Of a stretch of DNA of 64,000 bases, positions 1 through 12,350 are shown one piece after another (position 1 is the first letter of the stretch; every line of letters starts with the position of its first letter). Under the pieces are notes generated by a model, which worked only from the letters and a program-made list of their open reading frames with translations, searched no databases and was not told the origin of the DNA. The position numbers were made by a program, and so were the translations under genes. The DNA is taken from the NCBI RefSeq assembly GCF_020740795.1, contig NC_067301.1, positions 7,640,501-7,704,500 of the forward strand, in the 5' to 3' direction. This DNA comes from Apus apus. Taxonomy: Eukaryota > Chordata > Aves > Apodiformes > Apodidae.

Positions 1-84
1 TGGATTTTAATTCCAGGTTCATGCATTTGGCTCCACAGAGGAGAACAGGAGGGACAGCTTGGTCAGTAACCTTCTCTGTTTCAG

Positions 85-3000
85 ATCAACCCCCAAAGAT
101 GCCACGTCATTTGATGTCTATGCCACCTCTGCAGTTACAGTCCACATGATCCACAACCCCACCACCAGACCCATGATTAACTCCAGATGGCCCCTGGAGC
201 CTGATATTGAGATTGTAGTGACCATTGATGTCACCAGCACAACAGTCAATGACAATAAGGTGAGTTGCTTTTTATGCACCAAAACTGGAAAGAGGAGTCA
301 GATTTTCCAGGAACGAAGGGCAGATTTGGGGCCTTTCTAGGTAGTGCTGACATGGGGCTCATTTCCACGGAGAAAACTCAAATGTAAAAAGAGTTGTGTA
401 ATCATCATGTACGAGAAATGAAACCAAGAAGGAGAAGGAGATCACATGTTGTGTCCTAAAGATGAGCTAGCAGTGATTGCAAAAGCTGGTGGCAGAAGCT
501 CCATGCCAGGCAGCAAAAATACTCCCAATTTTTCATGCTGAAGGAGGCAGGAATGGTTCAGCTGAATTATGATTAATGGAGAATGGCTCAGATGAACCCT
601 CCACAAGCTACTTGTGTAGCATTGATTGGTCAAGTCAATGAGTGAGAAAACCTACTCACCATGACAGGACTTGGATCATGATCTCGTTATGTCTTTGCAG
701 GTTAAGATTTCATATTATGGACGGGAAGACAATGAGCTCTCAGTGGCTTGGTTGTATCTCACCTGTGTAGGTAGGTGTTACACCAAAGCTTGTTTGAAGC
801 CAGCCAACCCTTTTTGATGCCAACATCTAGTTGGGTCCATGGGATGGGAGTTAAGTGGGGGGCGCGGGCCGCCCGTCTGATGTGCAATGAAGGTTTGGGT
901 GTTGACTGATGCTGACAAGCAAGAGGGAAATAATTAAAATGTTATTATGCTGCCTTATATGGTGCAAAAAAGACACAGGCTGGGCCGTGTCCCCACCCAA
1001 AGCACACACACCAAGTCTTCTCTTCTGCTTGCCAAGACCATTGCGTTGGCAGAAGAGGATGCAAAGGAGATCATCTCACCCAACTTTGGCCAACATCCCC
1101 CTCCTGAAACTCTGTTGCAGTTAGGGGAGAGGAAGAGGCACCAAAGTGTAGTTGTCTGACCTATTTTAGAAGTTTAGGATGAGGTGAATCATTCCCTTGA
1201 AATGCCTATTTTCCTCTGCTGACTACAAAGGGAGTCTAGACAACCAGTCTAGAGCCTTCCACTTGGATGGATTAATTACCCTAAATTTGGGATTTTCCAA
1301 AGTGTTCACATGGAAGTCAGACCTGTGTCCTTAACTCATGTATATGCCTCCCAAAATTGGACCTGAAGAGCCTGATGGTTTCCCACATCCCACGACTGGA
1401 TGGGGCTCCACTGGAGCCATCTGGAGCCACCACTTTCCACGAGGCTTTTGCCTTACAAATGCTCTTTGCTTGCTGAGATTTAAAGCTTCGTTTCCAGCTT
1501 CTCCAAGTCCTCCTCTCTGCATTAAGGACCACCTCTGCTTCAGTGCCTGTGTTTTCCACATGTGCCATATCCCATTTGGAGGAATTTTGTGTATTAAGAT
1601 AGTTTTAATAAAGGTTTAGGCAGGTTTTAGATGAGGTTGATGGTGAAGTTCAGCTTGATTGCAGCAGAGGCAGAGATTTGGGCCAGGAAAGGCTCTTTAA
1701 GGGAAAGTCCTTCTCAAATGTTGCACCAAGCCTAGTAATTTATTTAGATGTCCACTCAACCAAGGGGAAAACACGTGTTTTGGCTTCACAAAAGACCCTT
1801 GAACTTGGTGAAGGCACAAAATATGCCATGAAGTGGGTCCATCCCTGCTGGGGAAACCAAAACAGAAGATAGCTGGAGACCAAAGTGGGAAAGCCATGAA
1901 GAAGCCATCAGGCTGGCTTTTCCATCAGTGTTGCATTGGAGACGTTGGGTCTGGAGCAGCTTCAGGGTGTGAAGGTGGGGTCAGTGTTGGGTGACTCATG
2001 CTGAGGACAAGCCCAAGGTGCCACCAAGAGCTTGTTCCCCTGCCAGGTGCCATCCTGCTCTCTCTTGATGTTTCAGACATATCCCTGGACGTGGACTTGA
2101 ACCGGAATGGCAGAGTGAACAGCAAAGGGAAGGACAAGGTAAGGAGACACTTTGCTGTAGGCAACGTGGGGGTCCACGCAGGGTGCAGCCATTTGCTGTC
2201 TCTTCCCTGAGGAATCCCCAGGATGGAGAGGGACTGAGGAACCCCCAGGATGGAGAGGGACTTGGGTGGGATCTGAATTCAAGAAAATAAGCTGGCAAAT
2301 TCTCAGCCTACTAAATCTCATGCCAAACACTCCTGCCTCTCCAGTCCAACCCCAAGGATCATACAGGAGAAAAATACTCTGCTGTCTTGTCTTGTCTGGC
2401 TTTGGATTCCTTTTTGGATGTGGGACATGCCACCAAATGAGTCATCTGCAGGCTTTGCATACAGCAGGAGATTTACCCCCTTGGCAACAAATTTGCACAT
2501 GCCCAAGCACTTACGCCCGGGTAATTAGCTGCAGCCTGATCAGCAGCCCAAATTGTACATCAAAATGAGGTGTGTTTCTAGAAACAGCCTAGTGTTGTCC
2601 AGGTGAGGCCTGGAAGATACTTTCTGGCTTGTTAGAAGACAAGATCTGTCTGAAATAGACTTTGCTGGCCCTGCTAGAAGCTGGTTAGGAAATGTGGTGG
2701 CTTGAAAGGATCACTGCTCTGGCCCCACCAGCGTTTATTCTACAATTATAGAATTGTAGAATGGTTGAGGTTGGAAGGAACATTAAAGCTCATCAGGATC
2801 CAACCCCTTGCTATGAGTAGGGACACCTTCCACTAGGCCAGGCTGCACAAGGCCTCAACCCTGTGGGTTGTCCTCCAAGTGTGGCCGTGGTGGTGGAATT
2901 TTTCCAGAGACTGGGATGGGGGAAATGTTACTCTCATCATCTTTGGGTGTTTCTCCTCCAGGCCAGGTGGACATGGGGTCCAGATGGGCAAGGTGCTGTG

Positions 3001-6000
3001 CTGCTGGTCAACTGTGACCGGGACAGCCCTGGAGCAGGGGACACAGATGGTGAGGAGGTGGGCATAAGGACCACTGCAGGTAAGGTCCCATCTGCAGCCT
3101 GAGAGGACCCAAAAGATCTCACGGGGGGTGTTTCCTACTTGCAACAACCCCATCCCCTCTCTCTGTGTCTCCTTTCTCCATCTTCTCCCCACCACAGACC
3201 TTCAGGACATGTCTGTCATGCTGCTGAGGACTCAGGGTCCCAATGCCATCTTTGCTGAGTACCAGGTGGTCCTGCACGTCCCCGAGTCGGACGCGGACAA
3301 AGTGCGGGTCTTCCACGCTATCCGTGAGTATTTCTTCCATCCTTCCCAGATATCCATGCATGACCCCAAGGTGGGTGAACCCTCATTTTGCAGTTCACCA
3401 TGGCTAAATGCTGGACGCCTGGAAATGTATCCCCAAAGCCCCTCTTCTATTCTAGAAGATGCAGTTACCCTTTCCCCCTTGATTGTTCTGGTAGAGAAAA
3501 AGGCTTTTCTTGGTGGGGTTGTTGGCATTTTGGAATTCCCATGGGCTGGAAAACCCCTGCATGGTTCCTGGCACCATTTTGGTGTGGACAAGGACCTGGC
3601 CTCCAAAGCAGCTCATCTCGTTGGGCAGTACATTTTGCCTTTGAACACCCCAGGAGCTGGATCCTCTGCAGCTCCCCTGCTGAAAATCAGGTCAGGGAAC
3701 CCAAGCATATCATTAGATGCTTAACTGGAGCCATGCACCCTGAAAGGATTGGACCTGAGGGTACAGAGTCCTCTTTGTACGGGGAAGATCAAGTGTGTTC
3801 CCCAGAGAAGAGGAGACATGCCCATTCCTCTGCAAACCACACTGGCATCAGCCACCTCCTTGCTGGTGCCTCCTTCCAGCCTGGTGGACAGGTTGGTCAT
3901 CTGGTCTTGGGTTGGGTTTTTTCGGTGTTTCTCCAGGGACTGACTCACACCCCCGCTACAAACCCGTCTTGGGGCCAGACAAGCTCTCCTACGTGCTGGA
4001 CCACGTTGGCAGTGGAGAAAACACCTTCTTTGTTGAAGGGTTGGCTTTCCCCGATGCGGGCTTCTCTGGGTTGGTTTCCTTCAGTGCCAGCTTGCTGGAG
4101 GTCACCCATAAGGTATGTAGGGTTGGCTCCATTCCCCTGCAGTGTCCTCCAGCCTTGGGGTTTTCAATCAACCCCCCCCTGCTGTTTTCACCCCTGGCAG
4201 AATTCACCAGGCACCCCCATTTTCACGGACACGGTGGTTTTCCGTGTGGCACCCTGGATAATGACACCCAACACCCAGCTGCCCTTGGAGGTGTTTGTTT
4301 GCAGGTAGGGAAACCCTGCCTGGAATTCTGTGACCAGTTCTGGAGCCCTCAACACAAGAAGGACATGGGAGTCCAGAGGAGGCCATGAAGATGATGGGAG
4401 GGCAGGGGCAGCTCTGCTCTGGAGACAGGCTGGGAGAGCTGGGGTGTTGAGCCTGGAGAAGAGAAGGCTCCAGGGAGACCTTAGAGCAGCTTCCAGTGCC
4501 TGAAGGGGCTCCAGGAAAGCTGGGGAGGGACTTGGGACAAGGGCAGGGAGGGATGGGATGAGGGAGAATGGATTGAAACTGGAAAAGGGAGATTTAGGTT
4601 GGACATTAGGAAGAAATTCTTCCCTGTGAGGGTGGTGAGACCCTGGCCCAGGTTGCCCAGGGAAGCTGTGGCTGCCCCATCCCTGGCAGTGTTGAAGGGC
4701 AGGTTGGATGGGGCTTGGAGCAACCTGGTCTGGTGGGAGGTGTCCCTGCCCATGCAGGGGGAGTAGAACTAGATGATCTTTAATGTCCCTTCCAACCCAA
4801 ACCATTCCTTAATTCTCCAAGGTAGGAGGGACATCAACCCATCTCCCTCCTGCCCTGGGGGACTCTAAAAGGAGGAGTTTTTGAGCCTTCTTTGCTATGT
4901 AGCAGCCGTAGGGTGAGCCAGGCTGTACTGGAGGCATTGTTTGGGTAGGAGCCTGCTGGCATCTCTGCACCTATTGCAACCCCAAGGAGAAAGGCTGGAG
5001 GACCCTCTCTAGGGTCTAACCCAATGCAGGACTATCACCCAGCACACTTAGGAATGGGCTGCATGGTTGGGGTTTGTGGGGGGAAGCTTCTTGTGATCCC
5101 TTCTTGCAGCTTCTCTCCTTTCTCTCCCTCCAGCATCAAGAAGGGCCCAGATCCCAACAAAGTCTTTCTGGAAGGTCTCCAGGTCCTGCTGAGGAAAGCC
5201 AACTGCAAGCTGACCATCTGCTCGGAGATGGAAACCCGGAGTGACCGCTGGATCCAGGTCATCAAACAATGCTTGTAATCCATGGCTCTTCTGGGGCATG
5301 GAGGGTGTCACCCCCATTGCTGGCACCCTGGGAGGGACTAGTGGAGTTGCTGGGGAAAGCACCCAGATGTTAAGTGATGAACCAGGCAATGGGGACATGC
5401 TGCTGGTGGTGGCAGCCAGCACAGACAGGGATGTTGTCCAGGGACCTGGGTGTTGTAAGAGTGACCCAATAGGTCATTGCAAGAGGGGACCCCATTACAA
5501 GTGGGACTCCATGGGACACTGCAAGAGGGTCCCCACTGCAGGAAGGACCTTACAGGACATTGCAAGTGGGGACTTCATTGCAAGAGGGGTCTCCATTGTA
5601 AGTGGGACCCTGTGGGTCTTTGCAAGAACGTCTCCACTGCAAGAGGGACCCCACAGAGCATGGCCAGGAGGACATGGTGTGTGCATTGTGCTCCCTACAG
5701 TGTGCCCAAACCCTGCTAGCCCTGCCCGTTGTGACCAGGGGGTGACCTGTGCTTCCCCAGGGGTGACCAATGCTGGGTGGGGTGTCCTCCCCTTGGAGAG
5801 CAAGGCAGCTGCCTCCCTGGGGGTTAAGGGACACAGCCAGGCTTTGTCAGGTTTGTCCCATTTCCTGCTCCACCCTCACCACACACGTCTCTGAGATAGT
5901 TAGTTATCATCTTGCCAGGAGCCTTTCCTCCTCTTCCTCCAACAGGATGAGCTGGAGTTTGGCTACGTGGAAGCACCACACAAGAGCTTCCCCGTTGTCT

Positions 6001-9000
6001 TTGACTCGCCCAGGAACAGAGGCTTGAAGGATTTTGCTTTTAAAAAGATCCTGGTGCGTTGCTGTGTTATCCATCTTTTTTTTGTCCTCCCCAATATTCC
6101 CTCACCCCTAGGGGGTCCTCATCGCCTCTCCCCTCTTTCCCCAGGGCCCTGATTTTGGCTATGTGACCCGTGAACCCCCTGGGAAAGTCACCAGCCTGGA
6201 CTCCTTTGGCAACCTGGACGTCAGCCCCCCGGTCACGGTGCGAGGGAAGGAATATCCCCTGGGCCGCATCCTGATCGGCAGCCCCCTGCCTTGGTGAGGA
6301 TGTGGGATGTAGGGAAGCACCAAAAATCCTCACAGGAGAAAGGATTGCACTCTTCAGAGTGGAAATCTGGGACTGATTGGCATCAAAATGAGAATCTGGG
6401 GATGGTTCCCATCAAATCAAAAGGTCACAGAGATGATCCAAGAGCTGGAGCAGCTCTGCTCTGGAGACAGGCTGGGAGAGTTGGGGTGTTGAGCCTGGAG
6501 AAGAGAAGGCTCCAGGGAGACCTTAGAGCAGCTTCCAGTGCCTGAAGGGGCTCCAGGAAAGCTGGGGAGGGACTTGGGACAAGGGCAGGGAGGGATGGGA
6601 TGAGGGGGAATGGATTAAAACTGGAAAAGGGAGATTGAGGTTGGACATGAGGAGAAAATTCTTCACTATGAAGGTGGTGAGACTCTGGCCCAGGTTGCCC
6701 AGGGAAGCTGTGGCTGCCCCATCCCTGGCAGTGTTGAAGGGCAGGTTGGATGGGGCTTGGAGCAGCCTGGGCTGGTGGGAGGTGTCCCTGCCCATGCAGG
6801 GGAGTTGGATCTAGATGGTCTTTAAGGTCCCTTCCAACACAAACCATTCCATAATTGTATGAAATCCCAGATTTAACAAGCAAACCACATTATTATTCCC
6901 TCATCCCTCACAAATCCCTTCCTATTTTTACCCTTTCCCAAACCACTGGTGCTTTTGCTCCAATCCTCACATCACTGTAAGCATCTAGGGGCATTTTTTT
7001 CTCCCCCTTCCTATTAAAAGGAAAAACAGGGGAATGCAGGAAAGGGTAAAATACTGAATAACTGGAAATTGTTCTGCTCTGGGCAGGCAGTGCTAGGCAG
7101 CCCCACGGGAACAACAGGGCCCTGCAAAATCCTCCACAAAGGAGGTGGTTTTTGTTGTTGTTGTTGTTTTTTTTTCCCCTGGAAAAATAACAAAGGGGCC
7201 AAATCCAGATGGAGTTTGATCCAGGAGAACAAATGAGATGCTGTCACCCCAGGCCTGCTACAAGCCAGGGGCTTTGCTTTGGTTATGGCCATGAGTAAAT
7301 GGCATTTTCCCAGCCTCGCTGGGACCATAATTATCCCTAATGATCTGAAGTTTAATTAATGTTTTCCTGCTGCTGTCTGCCCAAGAAAACTTCACCCCTG
7401 TGCAAAGTGCTATGTAAGGAGAGCTTTTAGGATTCACAGAGATGAGGGAAATGAAACCCAAAAGTGCCTCAGGAGAATGGAAGATGGAAACCATAGATGC
7501 CTAGAGATGCATAGGGCCTAAATATATATATTATATGAATGTATTAATAGATAACATGGAGATATATCCATAATATATTAATATACCATATAGATATAGC
7601 AGTAATGGTTTTAAGCTGGAAGAGGGGAGATTGAGGTTGGACATGAGGAGGAAATTCTTTGCTGTGAGGGTGGTGAGACCCTGGCCCAGGCTGCCCAGGG
7701 AAGCTGTGGCTGCCCCATCCCTGGCAGTGTTGAAGGGCAGGTTGGATGGGGCTTGGAGCAGCCTGGTCTGGTGCCCATGGCATTTCCTGCCCATGGTAGG
7801 GAGGTTGGAACCTTTAAGTTCCCTTCCAACCTCAACATTCTATGATTCTATATATTAACAGTTACAAATATAACATATATTAATATATATCTATAGTATA
7901 TTAATATATCATAGAATCACAGAATGGTTTGGGTTGGAAAGATCATCTAGATCCAACCCCCTGCATGGGCAGGGACACCTCTCACCAGACCAGGCTGCAC
8001 AAGCCCCATCCAACCTGGCCTTGAACACCTCCAGGCATGGGGCTTCTCAAACTCCCTCGACAACCTGTTGCAGCACCTTCCTACCCTCATGGTGAAGAAT
8101 TTCTTCCTGATGTCCAACCTAAATCTTACCCCTTTCAGTTGAAAACCATCACCCCTTGTCCTGTCATAGAATCATAGAATCATAGAATCCTAGGGGTTGG
8201 AAGGGACCTCTAAAGATCATCTCGTCCAACCCCCCTGCCAGAGCAGGGTCACCCAGAGTACATCACACAGGAAGGCATCCAGGTGGGTTTTGAATGTCTC
8301 CAGTGAAGGAGACTCCACAACCTCTCTGGGCAGCCTGTTCCAGTGCTCTGTCACTCCCACAGTAAAAAAAAAAATTCTGATATTCACCTTGAACCTCCTA
8401 TGCTCCAGTTTGCATCCATTACCTCTTGTCCTATCACTGGTCATCACTGAAAAAAGCTTAACTCCATCTTCCTGACACTCACCCTTTACATATTTGTAAA
8501 CACTGATGAGGTTGCCCCTCAGTCTCCTTTTCTCCAAGCTCAAGAGACCCAGCTCCCTCAGCCTTTCCTCATCAGGGAGATGTTCCACTCCCTCCATCAT
8601 CTCTGTGGCTCTGAGCTGGACTCTTTCCAGCAGTTCCCTGTCCTTCTGGAACTGAGGGGCCCTCTCTGGTAAAAAGTCCCTCCCCAGCTTTCCTGGAGCC
8701 CCTTCAGGCACTGGAAGGTGCTCTCAGGTCTCCCTGGAGCCTTCTCTTCTCCAGGCTGAACACCCCAACTCTCCCAGCCTTCATAGCAGAGCTGCTCCAG
8801 CCCTGAGATCATCTTCATGGCCCTTCTCTGGACCCTCTCCAACAGCTCAATGTTATTCCTGTGATGAGGGCTCCAGAGCTGTGTAAATATATATATATAT
8901 ATATATATGATGCCCAGACTATTTCCAGGCTCTTCCCAGTATTCCTCATTAAAATGGGATGTGCTGATGCATCTTCCCCCCTTGGCATGACATTTAGGGG

Positions 9001-10714
9001 GCAGGATGGGGGCAAATCTTGCACAGGGGTGCGATGGCCACCTTCTTCCTCCTGCTTCTCCTCCTCCCTCTGCTTCCCAGGGCCCCCGGTCGGCGGATGT
9101 CGAAGGCAGTCCGGGATTTTCTTTACGCCCAGAAAGTCCAGGCGCCGGTGGAGGTTTACTCGGAGTGGTTGGCTGTGGGCCACGTGGATGAATTCCTCAC
9201 CTTCGTCCCGGCTGTTGATAGGAAGGTACCTGTCCCTGGAGCTGTCCCTGCTCCTCCATGGGGCGACTTCTACAACTGGAGAAAAAAACCAAAACAAAAC
9301 CAGAACACTCACCCCACCCCCTCTTTGTTTTGCAATCTCTCCTCCTCCCTAGTGCATCTGGGGCATGCACCTTCTTTTGAGGTGGCTTCCCTGGAGTATG
9401 GGGAGCCCCTGGATTGTATCCCGGCCGTGGTGGCATCTCCTGTACCCTGTGACACGAGGGGTGGGGTTTGGGGTCAGTGCAGGGTCTCACAGCAGGACAG
9501 TGGGATAAAATATCCCAGTGACAGCAAAGTGTGAGCCCTGGGCTTTCTCCTGCAGGGTTTCCGGCTCCTCTTGGCCAGCCCCAACGCCTGCTACAAGCTC
9601 TTCAAGGAGAAGCAGAGGCAGGGCCATGGTGAAGCCTCACAGCTTGTTGGTAAGGGCATCCCTTGGCATGGTGAGGACCACTGGTGTCCCTTCCCAGTGT
9701 CCCTCACTGCTCCGGTCCCCGTGCAGGGCTGAAGGGCACTGAGAGGAGAAGCATTGATGAGATCCTGGCAGATGAGTCACTGAGGAAGGACAACAGGCAC
9801 GTGCAGGTGGGTCTTTGCACCCATGGATTTGGGTGGATTCACTCTCCTCACTTGCACACGGGTGATTTCTGGCTGGGGGAGCATTTTTAGAGGTCCTGGG
9901 GAGAAGAGTAAGAAACTGAGGTGTGAGTTGCACTGTGCAGTGTGAAAGCAGATGGGCAAGAGGAGCAGCCATGAAGTGGCCAGGCACGCTTGGGTGCTGG
10001 GTCCCCCCAGCCTGCTGGGAGATGACTGCAGAGGTGTCAAGACTGAAGGGAAGAGGCTGACTGGGTTGGGGTTGGGTTCAGGAGGTTGCTCAGAGGGATG
10101 GGATGAGGTGCAATGGGGAGTGGATTATGATCTGGGCAGGTTGCAATGGAGCAGGTGAGGATCTGGACAGGATGAAACAGGTCCCATGGGTCTGTGCATG
10201 GGTTGTGGGGGTCAGGGATGGCAATTCCAGGTCCTCCCTCTCTGCAGCGCTGCATCGACTGGAACCGTGACCTCCTGAAGCAGGAGCTGGGCCTGAGCGA
10301 GCCAGACATCATTGACATCCCCCAGCTCTTCATCTTAAGTGGCTCCCGTGCAGAGGCCCTCTTCCCAGACATGGTGAGACCCCCCAGCACCTCCTCCCCT
10401 CCCACCCCTCTTTTTCCATCCACACCTGATCCAAACCTTTTGGGGGGGGTGGAAAACCCTGACTTTTGGTTTGGCTGCAGGTGAACATGCTGGTGCTGGG
10501 CAGACACTTGGGCATCCCCAAGCCCTTTGGACCAGAGGTGGGTGGGCAGTGCTGCCTGGAGGAGCGGGTACGGGAGCTGCTGGAGCCCCTGGGCCTCACC
10601 TGCACCTTCATTGATGACTACTTCTCCTACCATGTCCTCTGTGGGGAGGTCCACTGTGGCACCAACGTCCTCCGGAAACCCTTTGCCTTCAAGTGGTGGC
10701 ACATGGTGCCTTGA
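85..10714 (+). CDS. PADI1: Peptidylarginine deiminase type I, exons 2-16 (5' partial)
   Basis: Calcium-dependent enzyme that converts protein arginine to citrulline. Exons: 85-259, 701-770, 2077-2138, 2962-3079, 3198-3323, 3937-4112, 4201-4304, 5134-5257, 5946-6053, 6145-6293, 9081-9225, 9556-9649, 9727-9806, 10248-10373, 10481-10714 (TGA). All junctions keep frame and give about 629 codons; a family-sized first exon of about 31 codons lies before the window, so the protein would be about 660 aa, the normal PAD length. Visible features are the calcium-site segment LLVNCDRD (exon 5), the catalytic Asp in DRWIQ|DE (exons 9/10), His and Asp in GHVDEF (exon 12), and the nucleophilic Cys in HCGTN (exon 16). 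Assignment to PADI1 rests on exon 14 (RSIDEILAD, then RKDN), the [10 protein letters not shown] segment, and position upstream of a PADI3-like gene. The exon 9 donor (CAG|gtcatc) is weak. No signal peptide is expected in this family. Confidence 0.93.
2745..2865 (-). mobile_element. CR1 LINE 3' fragment
   Basis: Minus-strand CR1 3' end in PADI1 intron 4. It begins at a degenerate tail (tagaattgtagaatgg) followed by the ggttgg...aaccccttgctatg...gggacacc block. It is clearly older and more diverged than most copies here. Confidence 0.8.
4322..4815 (+). mobile_element. CR1 LINE, 5'-truncated, ORF2 remnant plus 3' UTR
   Basis: Plus-strand CR1 in PADI1 intron 8. It holds the end of the reverse-transcriptase ORF (frames resembling LERVQRR and [11 protein letters not shown], already broken) and runs to the 3' tail near aaaccattcc. 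It starts about 18 bp after the exon 8 donor. Confidence 0.92.
5455..5665 (+). repeat. Degenerate tandem repeat in PADI1 intron 9
   Basis: Repeated blocks of the form cattgcaagaggggaccc / actgcaagagggtcccc, about five to six imperfect copies with irregular spacing. Confidence 0.7.
6428..6865 (+). mobile_element. CR1 LINE, 5'-truncated
   Basis: Plus-strand copy in PADI1 intron 11, nearly identical in structure to the copy at 4.3-4.8 kb. It starts at the agctggagcagctctgctc segment and ends at aaaccattccata. Confidence 0.9.
7515..7908 (+). repeat. AT-rich simple sequence split by a CR1
   Basis: TA/TATT-rich low-complexity DNA at 7515-7610 and 7857-7908 flanks a plus-strand CR1 fragment at 7612-7856. 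This suggests the CR1 landed inside a pre-existing AT-rich microsatellite. Confidence 0.75.
7612..7856 (+). mobile_element. CR1 LINE 3' fragment
   Basis: Plus-strand 3' end: ggaggaaattctttgctgtg, then the standard 3' UTR, then the tail attctatgattctata. Confidence 0.9.
7909..8882 (-). mobile_element. Nested pair of CR1 LINEs
   Basis: An older minus-strand CR1 occupies 7909-8165 and resumes at about 8662-8882. A second minus-strand CR1 of a different subfamily (8166-8661) interrupts it, starting with its own tail (three tcatagaa units). The younger copy still reads long stretches of ORF2 C-terminus on the minus strand ([35 protein letters not shown]). No intact ORF2 is present. Confidence 0.88.
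8886..8909 (+). repeat. (AT)n microsatellite
   Basis: About 12 uninterrupted AT dinucleotides immediately beyond the nested CR1 pair in PADI1 intron 11. Confidence 0.9.
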
Positions 10715-10837
10715 AGTGACCTGGGGGAAGGGCTCAGGTCCTGCCAGCTAGAGGAAGAAGGTGCATTTGATGCATCAGAAGATGCATGTTATGGGGCTAA
10801 AACCATCAGGAGATGCATCAAAATGAAGGGTTTTGCT

Positions 10838-10843
10838 AATAAA
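10838..10843 (+). terminator. PADI1 poly(A) signal
   Basis: AATAAA 124 bp after the PADI1 stop codon, the first hexamer downstream. A second AATAAA at 11113-11118 could give a longer 3' UTR. Confidence 0.7.
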
Positions 10844-12290
10844 GCTGCATGAACTCTCAGGGCGCAGCTCTTCCCCACCTCCTGTCCTTTCTTCCTCACT
10901 GCTCTAGTTGAAAATGTCGTTTGAAACCATTTGGTTTCTTTTTTTAAGGAGATGTTTTTGTTTCTGGTGGTTTTATGGGATGGGGACAACCTTGGTGGTT
11001 GGAGGATGGACATGGAAGCATCTTGAGGAGTGTGGTGCCTGCATGGAGGCGGCGTTGGGGGTTTGAGGCCCCACCCCACTGTGAAAGGGTCTGATATCCC
11101 AGGTCTGTAGTTAATAAACTTCCTCCAAAATTCCCTCTATCAGCCAAAAAAGCCCCTTTCCCTTGGAGACACTGGCTCTCTGCCCCAGCCCAGTGTGGAG
11201 ACAGGGCCTTTTCCACCTTCCCCAGTGAAATAAAACCTTTCCTTTGCTCCTTGCAGCAGCCCCAAAGGCTCCTTCTCTCCCTCTTTTCCTGGCAACCCAA
11301 GCGTGACATTTCCTGTCCCAACCTGGCACCTCTGCCCCTTTCTCCTGCCAACAGGAACTGAAACCAGTTCCCTGTTCTGGGTATCACCCTCTGCAACCCC
11401 AGGAGATATTCTGGGGCTTAAACCCACTTCTTTTGGGGGCATTTTTCTTTCCTCCCACTGCTTTTTTGAGGTGTAAAAGCACAGCTACACGCCCAGCAAA
11501 GCACTGGGGTTTGCGAGCAGTGCTGGAGAACCCAGGGAGATGTTCCCCAAAAGGCTCACAAATCCCTCTTGGCACCCCCTTTTTAACCATAAAGAGGATT
11601 TTCAACCCCAGAAATCCCCCTTTTCCCCATGGTTATAGCTCTGCTGAGTTTCCCCAGTCCTGAGGAGTGATATTAAAATTCCAGTGGTGCACACCCCCCC
11701 AGGGAGTGGGTGGGGGGAACAGCTGCATCCACAAAGGACTCTCCCACGCCTGGACAAGGATTTTAATTAAGACAAAGACCATTAAAGTCACAGCAGGGTC
11801 TGTCATCCCCACCACAGGTGACACACCAACCCCCTGAACCCGTGCAGCACCCGAGGGCTGGGGAAAACACCCGTTTTTGCACCTTCAACTCCCCCTGTTA
11901 GAAGAATTAAAGCCAATTTTTCCAGCTGGACAAAGAAAACCCTCAAGGAGGATGAAATAAAACCTCTCAGAGCCTGGTGCTGGCACGTCCCCAGCTCAGC
12001 TCTGGTGTCACTGAATATTTTACAGCGTGGGTTTAAGGCTGGCTGGTCACATCAGCCTCTCTTTGTGCTAAGAGAGGGGGGGAGGAAACCATCCAAACCA
12101 CCCTTGAAAGAAAAACAACAAGAACAAAACACCCTCGTGGGTGTCTTAGGGTGCTTCCCTCCCCTTCCCCATCCCTGCTCCAGCACCAGGAAGCACGGCT
12201 GGTCACCCTGTGCAACCAGCCCCGGAGGCTGAGAGCCTGGAGGTGGGATTAAGCCAGGCTTTGATTAATCCCCTCCCAGCAACCAGACTT
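10844..12290. other. PADI1-PADI3 intergenic spacer
   Basis: No exon-like ORF or CR1 copy is recognisable here. It holds a possible distal PADI1 poly(A) hexamer (11113-11118) and ends at the PADI3 TATA box. Confidence 0.6.
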
Positions 12291-12297
12291 TATAAAT
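12291..12297 (+). promoter_or_regulatory. PADI3 TATA box
   Basis: TATAAAT 54 bp before the PADI3 ATG. Transcription would start about 30 bp downstream, giving a 5' leader of only about 30 nt. The lack of a CpG island fits a tissue-restricted gene. Confidence 0.7.
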
Positions 12298-12350
12298 CCC
12301 CTGGTGCCACCCCTTGCAGCACCCAGGGGTGCCCCAGGGGCTGGCCCAGC

